Shown piece by piece: positions 18,079-26,950 of a DNA stretch of 64,000 bases. Made by a program: the position numbers and the translations under genes. The notes below the pieces were generated by a model. That model ran no database searches. It saw only the letters and a list, made by a program, of their open reading frames with translations, and was not told the origin of the DNA. Source of the DNA: Thermoanaerobaculia bacterium. GTDB lineage: Bacteria; Acidobacteriota; Thermoanaerobaculia; Multivoradales; JAIOJS01. Where the stretch lies: the NCBI GenBank assembly GCA_030429235.1, contig JAUIDB010000021.1:1-64000 (forward strand), read 5' to 3'. Position 1 is the stretch's first letter; each line of letters starts with the position of its first letter.

Positions 18079-18726
18079 ATGAAGACCCGTTCCTTGATTG
18101 CCTCGCTTGCTCTCTGGACCACCGTCGCCTGTGGAGCTGAGCCTCCCGCCCCCCGAGCCACGGTGGCTCCCCTCGACCCTGATCCATCGGCTGCCACGTC
18201 GGTTGCGACCTTCGCGGGTGGCTGCTTCTGGTGCATGGAGCCGCCCTTCGACCGACTCGAGGGGGTCGTGTCGACCACCTCCGGGTACATGGGTGGAGAG
18301 GAAGACAACCCCACGTACAAGCAGGTTGCGGCCGGAATCACCGGACACGCCGAGGTCGTCCAGGTGGCCTACGACCCCGACGTAGTCTCCTACCAGCGCC
18401 TACTGGAGGTCTTCTGGCACAACATCGACCCCACGGTGAAAGACCGCCAGTTCTGCGACTGGGGAACCCAGTATCGAACGGTGATCTTCACCCACGACGA
18501 TGAGCAGGCCCGACTGGCCCGTGCGTCCCTCGCCGCGCTCGAGGCCGAGCCCCCCTTCGACGCTCCGATCGTGACTCCGATCGAACCGGCCGGCGACTTC
18601 TGGCCGGCAGAGGAGTACCACCAGGACTTCTATCTCAAGGATCCATCGCACTACAAGCGCTACCGCCGAGGCTGTGGGCGGGATGCACGACTCGAGGAAC
18701 TCTGGGGAGACCTGGCCGGACACTGA
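18079..18726 (+). CDS. msrA: Peptide-methionine (S)-S-oxide reductase MsrA, exported
   Basis: A 215-residue MsrA that reduces S-methionine sulfoxide in proteins. The catalytic cysteine is about C49 in AGGCFWCMEPPF. VSTTSGYMGG, HAEVVQVAYDP and the Tyr/Glu-rich YHQDFYLKDP segment are intact. The ATG at 18079 is preferred over a GTG at 17995 that overlaps the previous stop. It has an AGGAG 11 bp upstream and yields a short signal sequence ending LWTTVACGAE, which could be a lipoprotein signal with an imperfect lipobox. The enzyme would then work in the periplasm. It may be cotranscribed with the upstream flavoprotein. Confidence 0.93.
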   Translation: MKTRSLIASLALWTTVACGAEPPAPRATVAPLDPDPSAATSVATFAGGCFWCMEPPFDRLEGVVSTTSGYMGGEEDNPTYKQVAAGITGHAEVVQVAYDPDVVSYQRLLEVFWHNIDPTVKDRQFCDWGTQYRTVIFTHDDEQARLARASLAALEAEPPFDAPIVTPIEPAGDFWPAEEYHQDFYLKDPSHYKRYRRGCGRDARLEELWGDLAGH

Positions 18727-18750
18727 GGCGTCGACAGGCCCCAAACAGAA

Positions 18751-18777
18751 AGAGCCCCCTCACCGAGGGGGCTCTTT
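18751..18777. terminator. Bidirectional intrinsic terminator between msrA and the TonB receptor
   Basis: The stem AGAGCCCCCT / AGGGGGCTCT (18751-18760 and 18766-18775) has a 5-nt loop, with T residues following on the plus strand (to 18777) and a T-rich stretch on the minus side. It lies between two convergent genes and can end both transcripts. Confidence 0.88.
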
Positions 18778-18795
18778 TGCGTTCGACGCCTTGGA

Positions 18796-21369
18796 TCAGC
18801 CGCCGAAGCGGAACTTCACCCGGGCGTACCAGAACGCCCCGTTGAAACCGAAGGGCGAGAACTGACTGTAGCGGTTCCCCACGCCGTCCGCTGCTCCGGG
18901 ATTGTCATCCGGAGTCGTGTCGAAGACGTTGTTGCCACCGACGATCAGCTGCATGCTGTCGGTCAGATCGATGCTACCTTCGAGATCGAGAAGGGTCTTT
19001 CCACTGTAGACGTTACCGTCTTCGGAATCGAACCAACCGTCGTAGTAGCTCGCCCGAGCCATGCCCGAGAGCCGATCGGTGAAGTTGTGGTTGAGCGAGG
19101 CCGTGGCCCGGTTCTCGGGCAGTGCTTCCTGGAGTTCCCGAATTCGCGTTGCGTCGAGGGTGGCCGGGTTGAACTTCGTCACGTCGGTCTCGGTGTGGTT
19201 GAACAACACACTGAAGACCGTATCGACGCTCGGCGTGTAGGTCGCCACGATGTCGATTCCCGAAGTCTCGGTATCGAAATCATTGGTGAAGAATCGGAAG
19301 TTCTGCAGGTTGGCCGCACTGGTGATCCCCTCGGCAATGAGGGAATCGACCTCGTCCTGGGTCAAGCTAAAGAGCTGAGTTACCGCCAGACGATCGGACA
19401 GATCGATCTGGAAGTAGTCGGCCGTCAGAGTGAACGGACCGTTGTCCCAGACCATACCCAGAGCGATGTTCACCGACTCCTCGGCCACCAGTGGCTCACC
19501 ACCTCGCAGCTGCGCTACGCGGGACGACGAGGGAATGGTGCCGTTGTTGACCAACTCCTGCTGCACCAGGTCGAACTCGGTCGAAACGTTGAACGCATTC
19601 GACTGGCCCGGCGTGGGCGCCCGGAAACCGGTGCTCACGCTACCGCGCAGCTGGAAGCTGTCGGTCAGATTGAAGCGACCGGAGACCTTGCCGTTGGTGG
19701 TGGTTCCGAAGTCTTCGAAGTCCTCGAAGCGCAGCGCCAGACCGACGGTCCAACGGCCGTCATCGGCCGACTTCTCGAGGTCGCCGTAGACCGCCCAGTT
19801 CGAGCGACTCCAGGATCCTGCCGCGATGTCGCCGAAGCCGGGGAAGCCGTTCGAAGCCGCACTGAATCCCTGGGTGGCCAGAGGACCAATCTGGTAGGAC
19901 TCGAGCTGACCGATTCCGATCGTGAACTCCTCGTCGCGCCACTCGAGACCACCCGCCAGGTTGAGAGTCGGCGAGATGGCGTAGGAGACATCGAAGTTGA
20001 AGTTCAGCTCGGTCTGGCCGTAGAGACCCGGGTCGAAATCGGTCGGCGTGTTCGGGCCGAGCGAGGCGTTGACCGTGTTGCGGATGAAGAAATCGACCTC
20101 GTTGTCGCCGTAGCTGATGCTGGCGTCCCAATTGAGGCCACCACCCGTGGTACCGCGGAGGCCAGCCGTGATCGCCTGGTCCACCACGTCGCCACCGAAG
20201 CTCGGGGTGAACCCGCCCGGAAACAGCTCTTGGAAGGAGAAGCAGTTCGGATCGGCGAAGACCTGACTCAGCGCCGTCGGATCCGGCACGTTGTTGGTAA
20301 TGGTGACCGTCGGACAGTTGGCCGAGCCATCGTTGACTCCGTCGGCCGCATCGAGCATGTCACCGATCAGAAGCGTGGCCCCACCGTCGCCAGAGAACAC
20401 CGCGCTCCGAGTGTTGGGGTTACGGAAGTAGAACCCACCCGTTACCGTCTTGGTGGCGTAGTTGGCATGGCCGTAGAACTGGCTCGTGTCACCGACCAGA
20501 CTACCGAAGTTGAACCAGAGCTTCATATCGTCCTCGATCTCGGGTGAACCCCAGATCTGAGCCGGGTTGGCGACGTTGGTGTTGCCCGCCGCGATGAGCG
20601 CGGCCGCATCGTTCCGCTGGACCGACCGGCTGGTCGCGTCGGAGAAGCCGTACTCCAAACTGGTGTTGAAGTAGCCGTTCGGACCCATCGGAAGACCGAA
20701 GTTCGCAGCCACGGAGCCCGCGTTGCCATCGCCCTCCTGGTAGCCGCCGTAGCGGAGCTCGACCGATCCACCGCTGGCATCGTCCTTGAGCATGAAATTC
20801 ATGACACCGGCGATCGCATCGGACCCGTACTGCGCCGAGGCACCGTCGCGCAAAACCTCGACCTGCCGCAGGGCGATCGAGGGGATCACCGAGATGTCCG
20901 GACCCTGGGCCCCGTCGGCCACACCATTGCCGAGCCAGTAGATGACGGAGGCCCGGTGGCGGCGCTTGTTGTTGATCAAGACCAACGTGTGGTCTGGGGC
21001 CAAGTTCCGTAGATTAGCCGGCCGCACGACGGTCGCCGCATCGCTGATCGGCTGCGTGTTGACGTTGTAGGAAGGAGCCAGCGTCCGCAGCATGTTGCTG
21101 ACGTCCGTATCTCCCTGGCGCTCGAAGTCAGCCGCCGAGATGACGTCGATCGGTACCATCGACTCGGTCACCGAACGAGGCTCCGAACGACTTCCGGTCA
21201 CCACGATCTCTTCGCCGAAGGGTGTCGTTTCCTCCTCCATCTCTTCGGAGGACGTTTCCTCCTCGTCCATGGCAGCTTCGTCCTGTGCATAGGCTGGAAC
21301 CAGGCCCACCGAAACCAGTAGGGCTACCGCCCCCACCGTCCCCAACGACCAATGTCTCATTCTCTTCAT
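18796..21369 (-). CDS. TonB-dependent outer-membrane receptor
   Basis: An 857-residue outer-membrane receptor. The ATG at 21369 follows AAGGAGT and gives a clean signal peptide (basic KRMRHW, hydrophobic core, cleavage near AYA-QDE). A strongly acidic linker leads to a TonB-box-like EIVVTGSR. The plug domain (VPIDVISAADFERQGDTDVSNML and LRDGASAQYGSDAIAGVMNF) follows, then a 22-strand-type barrel rich in aromatic/glycine alternation, ending FWYARVKFRFGG. The terminal residue is not Phe/Tyr, a small departure from the usual ending. It resembles receptors with TonB-box 'VVTGSR' that import oligosaccharides, siderophores or peptides; the ligand is unknown. It has its own promoter and operator-like palindrome. 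Confidence 0.93.
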   Translation of the reverse strand: MKRMRHWSLGTVGAVALLVSVGLVPAYAQDEAAMDEEETSSEEMEEETTPFGEEIVVTGSRSEPRSVTESMVPIDVISAADFERQGDTDVSNMLRTLAPSYNVNTQPISDAATVVRPANLRNLAPDHTLVLINNKRRHRASVIYWLGNGVADGAQGPDISVIPSIALRQVEVLRDGASAQYGSDAIAGVMNFMLKDDASGGSVELRYGGYQEGDGNAGSVAANFGLPMGPNGYFNTSLEYGFSDATSRSVQRNDAAALIAAGNTNVANPAQIWGSPEIEDDMKLWFNFGSLVGDTSQFYGHANYATKTVTGGFYFRNPNTRSAVFSGDGGATLLIGDMLDAADGVNDGSANCPTVTITNNVPDPTALSQVFADPNCFSFQELFPGGFTPSFGGDVVDQAITAGLRGTTGGGLNWDASISYGDNEVDFFIRNTVNASLGPNTPTDFDPGLYGQTELNFNFDVSYAISPTLNLAGGLEWRDEEFTIGIGQLESYQIGPLATQGFSAASNGFPGFGDIAAGSWSRSNWAVYGDLEKSADDGRWTVGLALRFEDFEDFGTTTNGKVSGRFNLTDSFQLRGSVSTGFRAPTPGQSNAFNVSTEFDLVQQELVNNGTIPSSSRVAQLRGGEPLVAEESVNIALGMVWDNGPFTLTADYFQIDLSDRLAVTQLFSLTQDEVDSLIAEGITSAANLQNFRFFTNDFDTETSGIDIVATYTPSVDTVFSVLFNHTETDVTKFNPATLDATRIRELQEALPENRATASLNHNFTDRLSGMARASYYDGWFDSEDGNVYSGKTLLDLEGSIDLTDSMQLIVGGNNVFDTTPDDNPGAADGVGNRYSQFSPFGFNGAFWYARVKFRFGG

Positions 21370-21481
21370 TCCCGACTCCTTCGATGCGGTTTGCGATCGA
21401 TGCTGCAATGGGTACGGCTAGAGACTCGGTTGCGAAACCGAACTCCAATCGAACCTGCAGACACCACGTTGTGTAGTTGTT

Positions 21482-21523
21482 ACAACGTTGTGAACCCTAG
21501 CAGGGTTTCATTCGCAAGGTCAA
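21482..21523 (-). promoter_or_regulatory. Promoter TTGACC-N18-TAGGGT with a palindrome at the start site
   Basis: Read on the minus strand, TTGACC (21523-21518) and TAGGGT (21499-21494) are spaced by 18 bp. The perfect palindrome ACAACGTTGT (21482-21491) lies immediately downstream of the -10, over the predicted start site. ACGTTGTG also occurs twice on the plus strand (21466-21473 and 21485-21492). AACCCT/AGGGTT forms a second small dyad over the -10. This layout fits a repressor operator. The leader to the ATG at 21369 would be about 118 nt. Confidence 0.5.
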
Positions 21524-21568
21524 AGGAGAATCGCGAGCCTTCGTCGCCGAATGGCTAGGATGGCCCTT

Positions 21569-23542
21569 CTACGCCGGATGGGTGCCGACGACCACGGCCG
21601 GCAGTTTCACCGTCGGACGCTGTTCCCAACGGAACGACCGCCCCTCGCTCTGGATGAGATCGACGCTTCCCCATCGGCGGACCAGGCCCTCGAGAACCCG
21701 CACGACCTCCTGGGCCGGCCCTAGACGTTCTTCCGGCGTTGGCTGCATCAGACCGAAGACGAGGTGGTCGAGTTCTCGTGGAATGTCCGCTGCGGCCTGC
21801 GCCAGCGACGGAACTGGCCGGCGCAGCGTGTCGAGCAGCAACGCCCGCACCGAACGACCCCGGAACGGCATCGTCCCGGTGGCGGCTTGATAGAGGATGA
21901 CGCCGAGCGCGAACAGGTCCGCCTCCGGACCGTAACCGAGCCCGCGAATGGCCTCGGGAGCCAGGTAGCCCGGAGTGCCGACCACAAACCCGCGGTTCTG
22001 GTCAGGTCCAGAGAGGGCCTGGGAGACGCCGAAGTCGGCGATCTTGAGTCCTCCGCTTCCCGCCAACAGGACATTGCCTGGTTTGACGTCGTGGTGCACG
22101 ATCCCACGTTCGTGGGCGGCCGAAAGCCCGCGGGCGATTCCCAGTCCGACCTGTACGACGGCCGGCACGGAAAGTGGAGCGAACCGGTCCAGGTACGAAG
22201 CGAGATCGATGCCGTCGACGTACTCCATCGCCAAGAATGCGACCTCGTCGGCCTCCACGACGTCGTGCACGGCCACGATGTTCGGATCGCTGAGCTGAGC
22301 GACGTGGGAGGCCTCGTGCAAGAGCTGCGCGGTGGGAGCCCCCGGCTCGACCTCACCGCGATCCAGCCGAATGGTCTTCAGCGCGACGTCGCGCCGCAAT
22401 ACCGGGTCCCAGCCACGGAACACGCTTCCCATCGAACCCTGGCCTACGAGTTCCATGACCTGGTAGCGTCCCAGAAAGACCTCCCCGAGATCCTGTCGGG
22501 CCTGGATCCGGTCCGCCAGCGCACGAAACGACAGCCGAAGCCGCTCGATCTCACTGCCGCGCGCGTCCGGTGGAATCGCCAGCAGGGAACGCTGGTCTTC
22601 GAGAAGACCCCGAATCGGTCGCACCAAGGTCCGATAGGCGATCGTCGCCGTCAAGAGGAGTAACACCGCGGCCATCGCTACGGCCGCGAGCGACCGCGTC
22701 CTCAACGTCCTGGCGGTAGTTTCCGCCACGGAGGCCGGCTGACGCGACAGCACCGTCCAGTCGGTACCCGCAACCCCAGACCAGGCCCCGACCACCGAGG
22801 CCGAGCCTCGGCCGTAGCACCCAGCGCCAAACACGCGATCGACCGCTGCGAGGGCCAGCATCTCCGGCGGAAACTCCCGAAGGTCGGCAGCTCCCAGCAG
22901 CGCCGTGCCCTCTCGGGACGCCAGAACCAGGGAGGCCTGGTTGCCCAACTCCCGAGGCTCGAGCAGATCGAGCAGGGTCGCCCCCTCGAAGACAGCCCGG
23001 AGTGCCGCCGCTCCTCCCACCGTCACCTGGTAGCTCAGGTAGGGCCCTCGACTCGGTTCCCTCGCCGGCGGTGAGACCCTCCACCCCGCCGTTCCCCTAC
23101 GATCCTCCAGGATCTCGTCGAGCACAGCCCCCGCACCTCGCCTCTGAACCCTCAGCACGGGTCGGCCCTCCCGGTCCTGGACGATCACTCCCAGGATACC
23201 CAGGTCGGACCGCAGCAGCGCGCTGAGGACATCCTGGCCCGAGGGCCCCGTTCCCTGCTCGGAGAGGATCTGGGCCGCTCCTTCGAGCGCTACTCGCCGC
23301 GACTGTAGAAACGACTCCACCCTCCCCCCGACCCCTCGCGCCGCGACGCTGTGGGTCCGGAGCACCTGTTCGGTCATCGCGTCCCGATTGAGGCTGACCA
23401 GACCAGCGGACGAAACGACGAGCGGGAGGACTCCTACCACCACCAGAGCCAATAGGATCCCCGGCAGAAGGCCGATCGGAAGAAGGCGTCGGCGGCACTC
23501 CGCCAGGAGTGATGTCCACGACGGCACCGTCCTCGGGCTCAT
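21569..23542 (-). CDS. Transmembrane sensor Ser/Thr protein kinase (periplasmic sensor-HAMP-kinase)
   Basis: A 657-residue protein starting at the ATG that overlaps the receptor stop by 4 bp. Helix 1 is at about residues 20-45. A roughly 235-residue extracytoplasmic region resembles a Cache-type sensor (GRVESFLQSRRVALEGAA, ILGVIVQDREGRPVLRV). Helix 2 is at about 283-306, then a HAMP-like segment with LVRPI. The cytoplasmic Hanks-type kinase spans about 360-625: Gly loop VGQGSMGSVF, VALKTI lysine, DFG, TPGYLAPEA. The catalytic loop reads HHDVKPGN instead of HRDxKxxN, making it a non-RD kinase. Sensor plus HAMP in front of a Ser/Thr kinase copies histidine-kinase architecture. It probably relays the state of the coupled receptor. 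Confidence 0.9.
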   Translation of the reverse strand: MSPRTVPSWTSLLAECRRRLLPIGLLPGILLALVVVGVLPLVVSSAGLVSLNRDAMTEQVLRTHSVAARGVGGRVESFLQSRRVALEGAAQILSEQGTGPSGQDVLSALLRSDLGILGVIVQDREGRPVLRVQRRGAGAVLDEILEDRRGTAGWRVSPPAREPSRGPYLSYQVTVGGAAALRAVFEGATLLDLLEPRELGNQASLVLASREGTALLGAADLREFPPEMLALAAVDRVFGAGCYGRGSASVVGAWSGVAGTDWTVLSRQPASVAETTARTLRTRSLAAVAMAAVLLLLTATIAYRTLVRPIRGLLEDQRSLLAIPPDARGSEIERLRLSFRALADRIQARQDLGEVFLGRYQVMELVGQGSMGSVFRGWDPVLRRDVALKTIRLDRGEVEPGAPTAQLLHEASHVAQLSDPNIVAVHDVVEADEVAFLAMEYVDGIDLASYLDRFAPLSVPAVVQVGLGIARGLSAAHERGIVHHDVKPGNVLLAGSGGLKIADFGVSQALSGPDQNRGFVVGTPGYLAPEAIRGLGYGPEADLFALGVILYQAATGTMPFRGRSVRALLLDTLRRPVPSLAQAAADIPRELDHLVFGLMQPTPEERLGPAQEVVRVLEGLVRRWGSVDLIQSEGRSFRWEQRPTVKLPAVVVGTHPA

Positions 23543-26500
23543 AGTTTCCAGCTCACACCGAGACTGGGAACGATCCCCGGCCAGAACTCCGAAACCTGGG
23601 TCGCGGCTCTGGCTTCGTCGTCGAAGTCGAAGTCGAAACCAGCCAGGTTTCGGCGGTCGTAGAGGTTCTGTACGTCGAGCCAAAGCTCGAGGCGTCCCGC
23701 ATTCCGGAGTCGGACCTGACGACTGAGCCGAAGATCGAGTCGATGGTAATCATTCAACCGCAGGCTCCTCGGCGAACCGAGAACCGGAGTCCATTCGACC
23801 TCTCCGTCACTCCCGAGTTCGAGCTCGAAGTCGATCGGCGTCGACGGCCAACCCGTGTGATAGCGCCAGGCGAGACTGGCTTGCCACTTCCCCAGAGCGA
23901 AGCCCAGTCCGAGGTTGACGGCGTGGGTCTGATCGATCGCGCGAAGCACCCATTGCCCCTCGAGAAGGTCCTCGCTACGGGACCAGGAGTAGTTTCCCCA
24001 GAGATCGAAGGGACCTGGCAAGTCGGTGCGGAGAAACAGCTCGGCCCCCTTGGCTCGAGCTGAGGTCGGTGCAATCCGCACCCGCTCGGGCTCGAGTTCC
24101 GGGAAGTTGTTGTACGGCTCGAACAGATTCTCGAATCGCGGCCGAGGATCCTCGATGCGACGGTCCCACACTTCGAGTCGTGCCGCCAGCTGACGCCCCG
24201 AACTTCGACTGAGACGCGTGTGCTCGAGGCTCAGGATTCTCTGCTCCGAGCGTTCAGCGGTCGCGAATCGACGCTCACCGTCGGTCACCGCGAGCTCATG
24301 GGGGCGGTGGCTCTGCCGGAAGACTCCCCAAGACGCTCGAACGACGGTCCCCCGCCCCGCCACCCAGGCCAGATTGAGCCGGGGACTGAGAAGGGTCTCG
24401 TCGGTGAGCGAGTGTCGATCGTAGCGTCCACCGACCTCGACCGTGATCGTGCTGCGTGGCCGCCACTGGTCGGTCACGTACCCCGCGAGGTGATGAGCCT
24501 CGAAGTCTCTTCGGTATTCCTCCACCGACTCCGGAGCAAAGGACCGAAGGGCGGCCAACGGTGTCTCGAAATCCAGCACCACCGAACTCTGGTAGTTGGC
24601 CTCGTACTGTCGCAGACTCCAACCCCAGCCGAGGAAGTGATCGGGCCGTGCCTGGGCGCTCCAGTCCTGGCGCAGTTCGGCGATCTCCACCCGACGCTCG
24701 TCCCCCAGAAAGAACCGCTGCTCCTCCTCGTCCTCGAAGGCGAGGCGCGCCTTGTCGATCGTGCTCCAGGAGACCATCGTGTCGACGAACAGTCGGTCCG
24801 TCAGGATGGCCTGGTGGGTTCCCCAGTAGTAGGCAGTCCGATGCTCGGTTCGATGCTCCTTGAACTCCCCGTCGATCTCCTCCTGAAAGTCGAGCCGATC
24901 CTCCGCCAGCAGACCTCGAACGGTGAACGACTGCCGGGGACCGACGGCGTAGGACCCCTTGACCAGGAGATCCCAGAACGCGGGAGCAGGTCCCGACAAG
25001 AACTCGCCGGCCAGTTCGGTCGAACCGGCCCGTCCGACCGCCAACCAGCGGCCCTTCTGATTCGCCGAAACCCCGCGGGTACCGATGCGCGAACTGAGTA
25101 GGCCGAGTCCGAACTCCAACTCGGGCTCGCTGACCGGTTCGGCGCTGTACATCTCGAGTACCGCCGACAAACGATCGCCGAATCGCACCGGGTAGCCACC
25201 CGTGTGGAGGTCGACGGACCCAATCGCACTGGGGGCCAGAAGACTCAGCGCACCATCGAAGTCGCGGAGATGATGTGCCTCGTACAACTCTTGACCGTCG
25301 AACCGAATCTCGACCTGGTCGCGACGTCCTCCTCGGACATGAAACTCCGCACTGATGTCGTTGGCAGTTGCTCCCGGCAACAGTGGCAGAGCCCGGAACA
25401 GGTCATCAGCGAGATGCGGCAGCGTCTCGAGCTCCCGCCGGCTGAGTGCCGCTGGCCGGCTGGCAACCGGCTCACCCAGGGAGACCTGACTGGGGGTGAC
25501 CACGACCTCGGCGTAGGCCGTCGGCAAGCTGTCCAGCCAGACTTCCAAGGCCGTCGACCTTCCGGGCCGAGCCGTGATCCTCTCGAGCCTTCCCGGCAGG
25601 TACCCTTCGACCTCGGCTTCGAGGGTCACGACACCATCTGGCAGCCCCTCGAACCGGAATCCACCCTGATGGTCGGTCCAGACTTCCTGGCCAGTCTCTG
25701 GGATTCTGACCACCGCCCCCGCCAACGGGGCGTTAGCCAGTCGATCCCGGACCGTCCCCACCAAGGTCGCAGTTGCGACCCCCTCGGGGGGACTCGACCG
25801 CGCGGTCAACCAGAGTGAACGGCCCGCTGAGGGATACCCGTCGAGACCACTCGGCGCCACCGCTGTCACTCGCCAGTAGTACCGCCCCTGCGCCAACGGA
25901 GCCAGCGGCAGCACTCCCTGCGTCAGATCGAGAATCCGCAGGGCCAGAGATCCGCAGTCCACGTCGTAGCACACCTCGACGGTGTAGGAGGAGGCCCCCG
26001 AGACCGGGGCCCAGGAGAGCACCGCCCGGTCGAGGGCGACCGTCGTCCCGACCGCCGGTCCGAGGAGGCGAGGTGCGACCAGCAGGGGTTCGGGACTCGG
26101 AATCGGTCCACTCGTGGGCAGTACCAACCCTGAGCCCTCTGGCACTCCCTGCGTTTGCCCGGCCTGGGTCACAAAAGACCGCCCGCGGAACACCATGACC
26201 TGGCCCGCGCCCTGCTCCCGGCGACGGACCCTGGTACGCAGTTCGCCGGCCTGGTTCTCCGCGGCGGCGAGCCGCGTCGCGCCGAGAATGACCTCGATCT
26301 CGCTTTCGTCCTCGCGGGATCGCGACCCCTGCAGATCCACCTGACCGACCACGATCTCCAGATCGGCCGAAGGCGTCGGCTCGGCCGGTGGAGCCTCGGA
26401 TGCCCCGGCCAAGAAGACCAGGCTCTCCTCCCCGATCAGCAGCTGCGACAACCCGTCGAAAACCAACACCGCCGACGAGCGGCGGCCCGTTCGGAAGCCA

Positions 26501-26913
26501 TCCCCCGGCTGCAGCAGATCGAACCTTCGCCCCTTGGTCCAATCGACCGGCGTCGGATAGGCGTGAGCATCACCCGTCAGATTGGTGACCAACGATCCTC
26601 CCTGCGGTAGCCCACGAGTGAGCACGACCCGGATGCGGTCGCCGGCAGCCAAGAGCCGCATTCCAGAGAACGAAGGGTTCAACTCCACCAGCGAATGCCA
26701 GGAACCATCTTCTCCCAAGTACAGCCGACTGAGTTCTTCCAGACTCTGGCCCGGGCGCACGATGTGCCAACCGGCGGTTTCTCGAACGAACGGATCCTCG
26801 GACCGACCGGCCGCCGCTAGCGACAGCAGCAAGAGCACCAACAACGGCACCACGGACCGGCTGCCGCTCGGTCCTCGTTTGAATCTACGAATCCCATCGG
26901 TCGACGCCAGCAT
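23539..26913 (-). CDS. TonB-dependent receptor with N-terminal LysM and FecR-like domains
   Basis: A 1124-residue fusion. The ATG at 26913 has GGGAGGA upstream and yields a signal sequence (VVPLLVLLLLSLAAAG). Then come a LysM-like peptidoglycan-binding domain (about 48-98, WHIVRPGQSLEELS), a FecR-like domain (about 106-265), a fibronectin-III-like module (about 290-375), a carboxypeptidase-regulatory-like domain (about 385-465, TVRDRLANAPLAGAVV), a TonB-box-like AEVVVTP, a plug (about 480-600) and the barrel. FecR-type domains normally belong to anti-sigma regulators that contact receptors such as FecA; here one is part of the receptor. The gene starts 37 bp after an EamA gene and overlaps a kinase gene by 4 bp. 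Ligand unknown. Confidence 0.9.
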   Translation of the reverse strand: MLASTDGIRRFKRGPSGSRSVVPLLVLLLLSLAAAGRSEDPFVRETAGWHIVRPGQSLEELSRLYLGEDGSWHSLVELNPSFSGMRLLAAGDRIRVVLTRGLPQGGSLVTNLTGDAHAYPTPVDWTKGRRFDLLQPGDGFRTGRRSSAVLVFDGLSQLLIGEESLVFLAGASEAPPAEPTPSADLEIVVGQVDLQGSRSREDESEIEVILGATRLAAAENQAGELRTRVRRREQGAGQVMVFRGRSFVTQAGQTQGVPEGSGLVLPTSGPIPSPEPLLVAPRLLGPAVGTTVALDRAVLSWAPVSGASSYTVEVCYDVDCGSLALRILDLTQGVLPLAPLAQGRYYWRVTAVAPSGLDGYPSAGRSLWLTARSSPPEGVATATLVGTVRDRLANAPLAGAVVRIPETGQEVWTDHQGGFRFEGLPDGVVTLEAEVEGYLPGRLERITARPGRSTALEVWLDSLPTAYAEVVVTPSQVSLGEPVASRPAALSRRELETLPHLADDLFRALPLLPGATANDISAEFHVRGGRRDQVEIRFDGQELYEAHHLRDFDGALSLLAPSAIGSVDLHTGGYPVRFGDRLSAVLEMYSAEPVSEPELEFGLGLLSSRIGTRGVSANQKGRWLAVGRAGSTELAGEFLSGPAPAFWDLLVKGSYAVGPRQSFTVRGLLAEDRLDFQEEIDGEFKEHRTEHRTAYYWGTHQAILTDRLFVDTMVSWSTIDKARLAFEDEEEQRFFLGDERRVEIAELRQDWSAQARPDHFLGWGWSLRQYEANYQSSVVLDFETPLAALRSFAPESVEEYRRDFEAHHLAGYVTDQWRPRSTITVEVGGRYDRHSLTDETLLSPRLNLAWVAGRGTVVRASWGVFRQSHRPHELAVTDGERRFATAERSEQRILSLEHTRLSRSSGRQLAARLEVWDRRIEDPRPRFENLFEPYNNFPELEPERVRIAPTSARAKGAELFLRTDLPGPFDLWGNYSWSRSEDLLEGQWVLRAIDQTHAVNLGLGFALGKWQASLAWRYHTGWPSTPIDFELELGSDGEVEWTPVLGSPRSLRLNDYHRLDLRLSRQVRLRNAGRLELWLDVQNLYDRRNLAGFDFDFDDEARAATQVSEFWPGIVPSLGVSWKL

Positions 26914-26950
26914 CTGGTTCCTCCCGCTCCTGCCGTGGAGCTTTGGGAGG

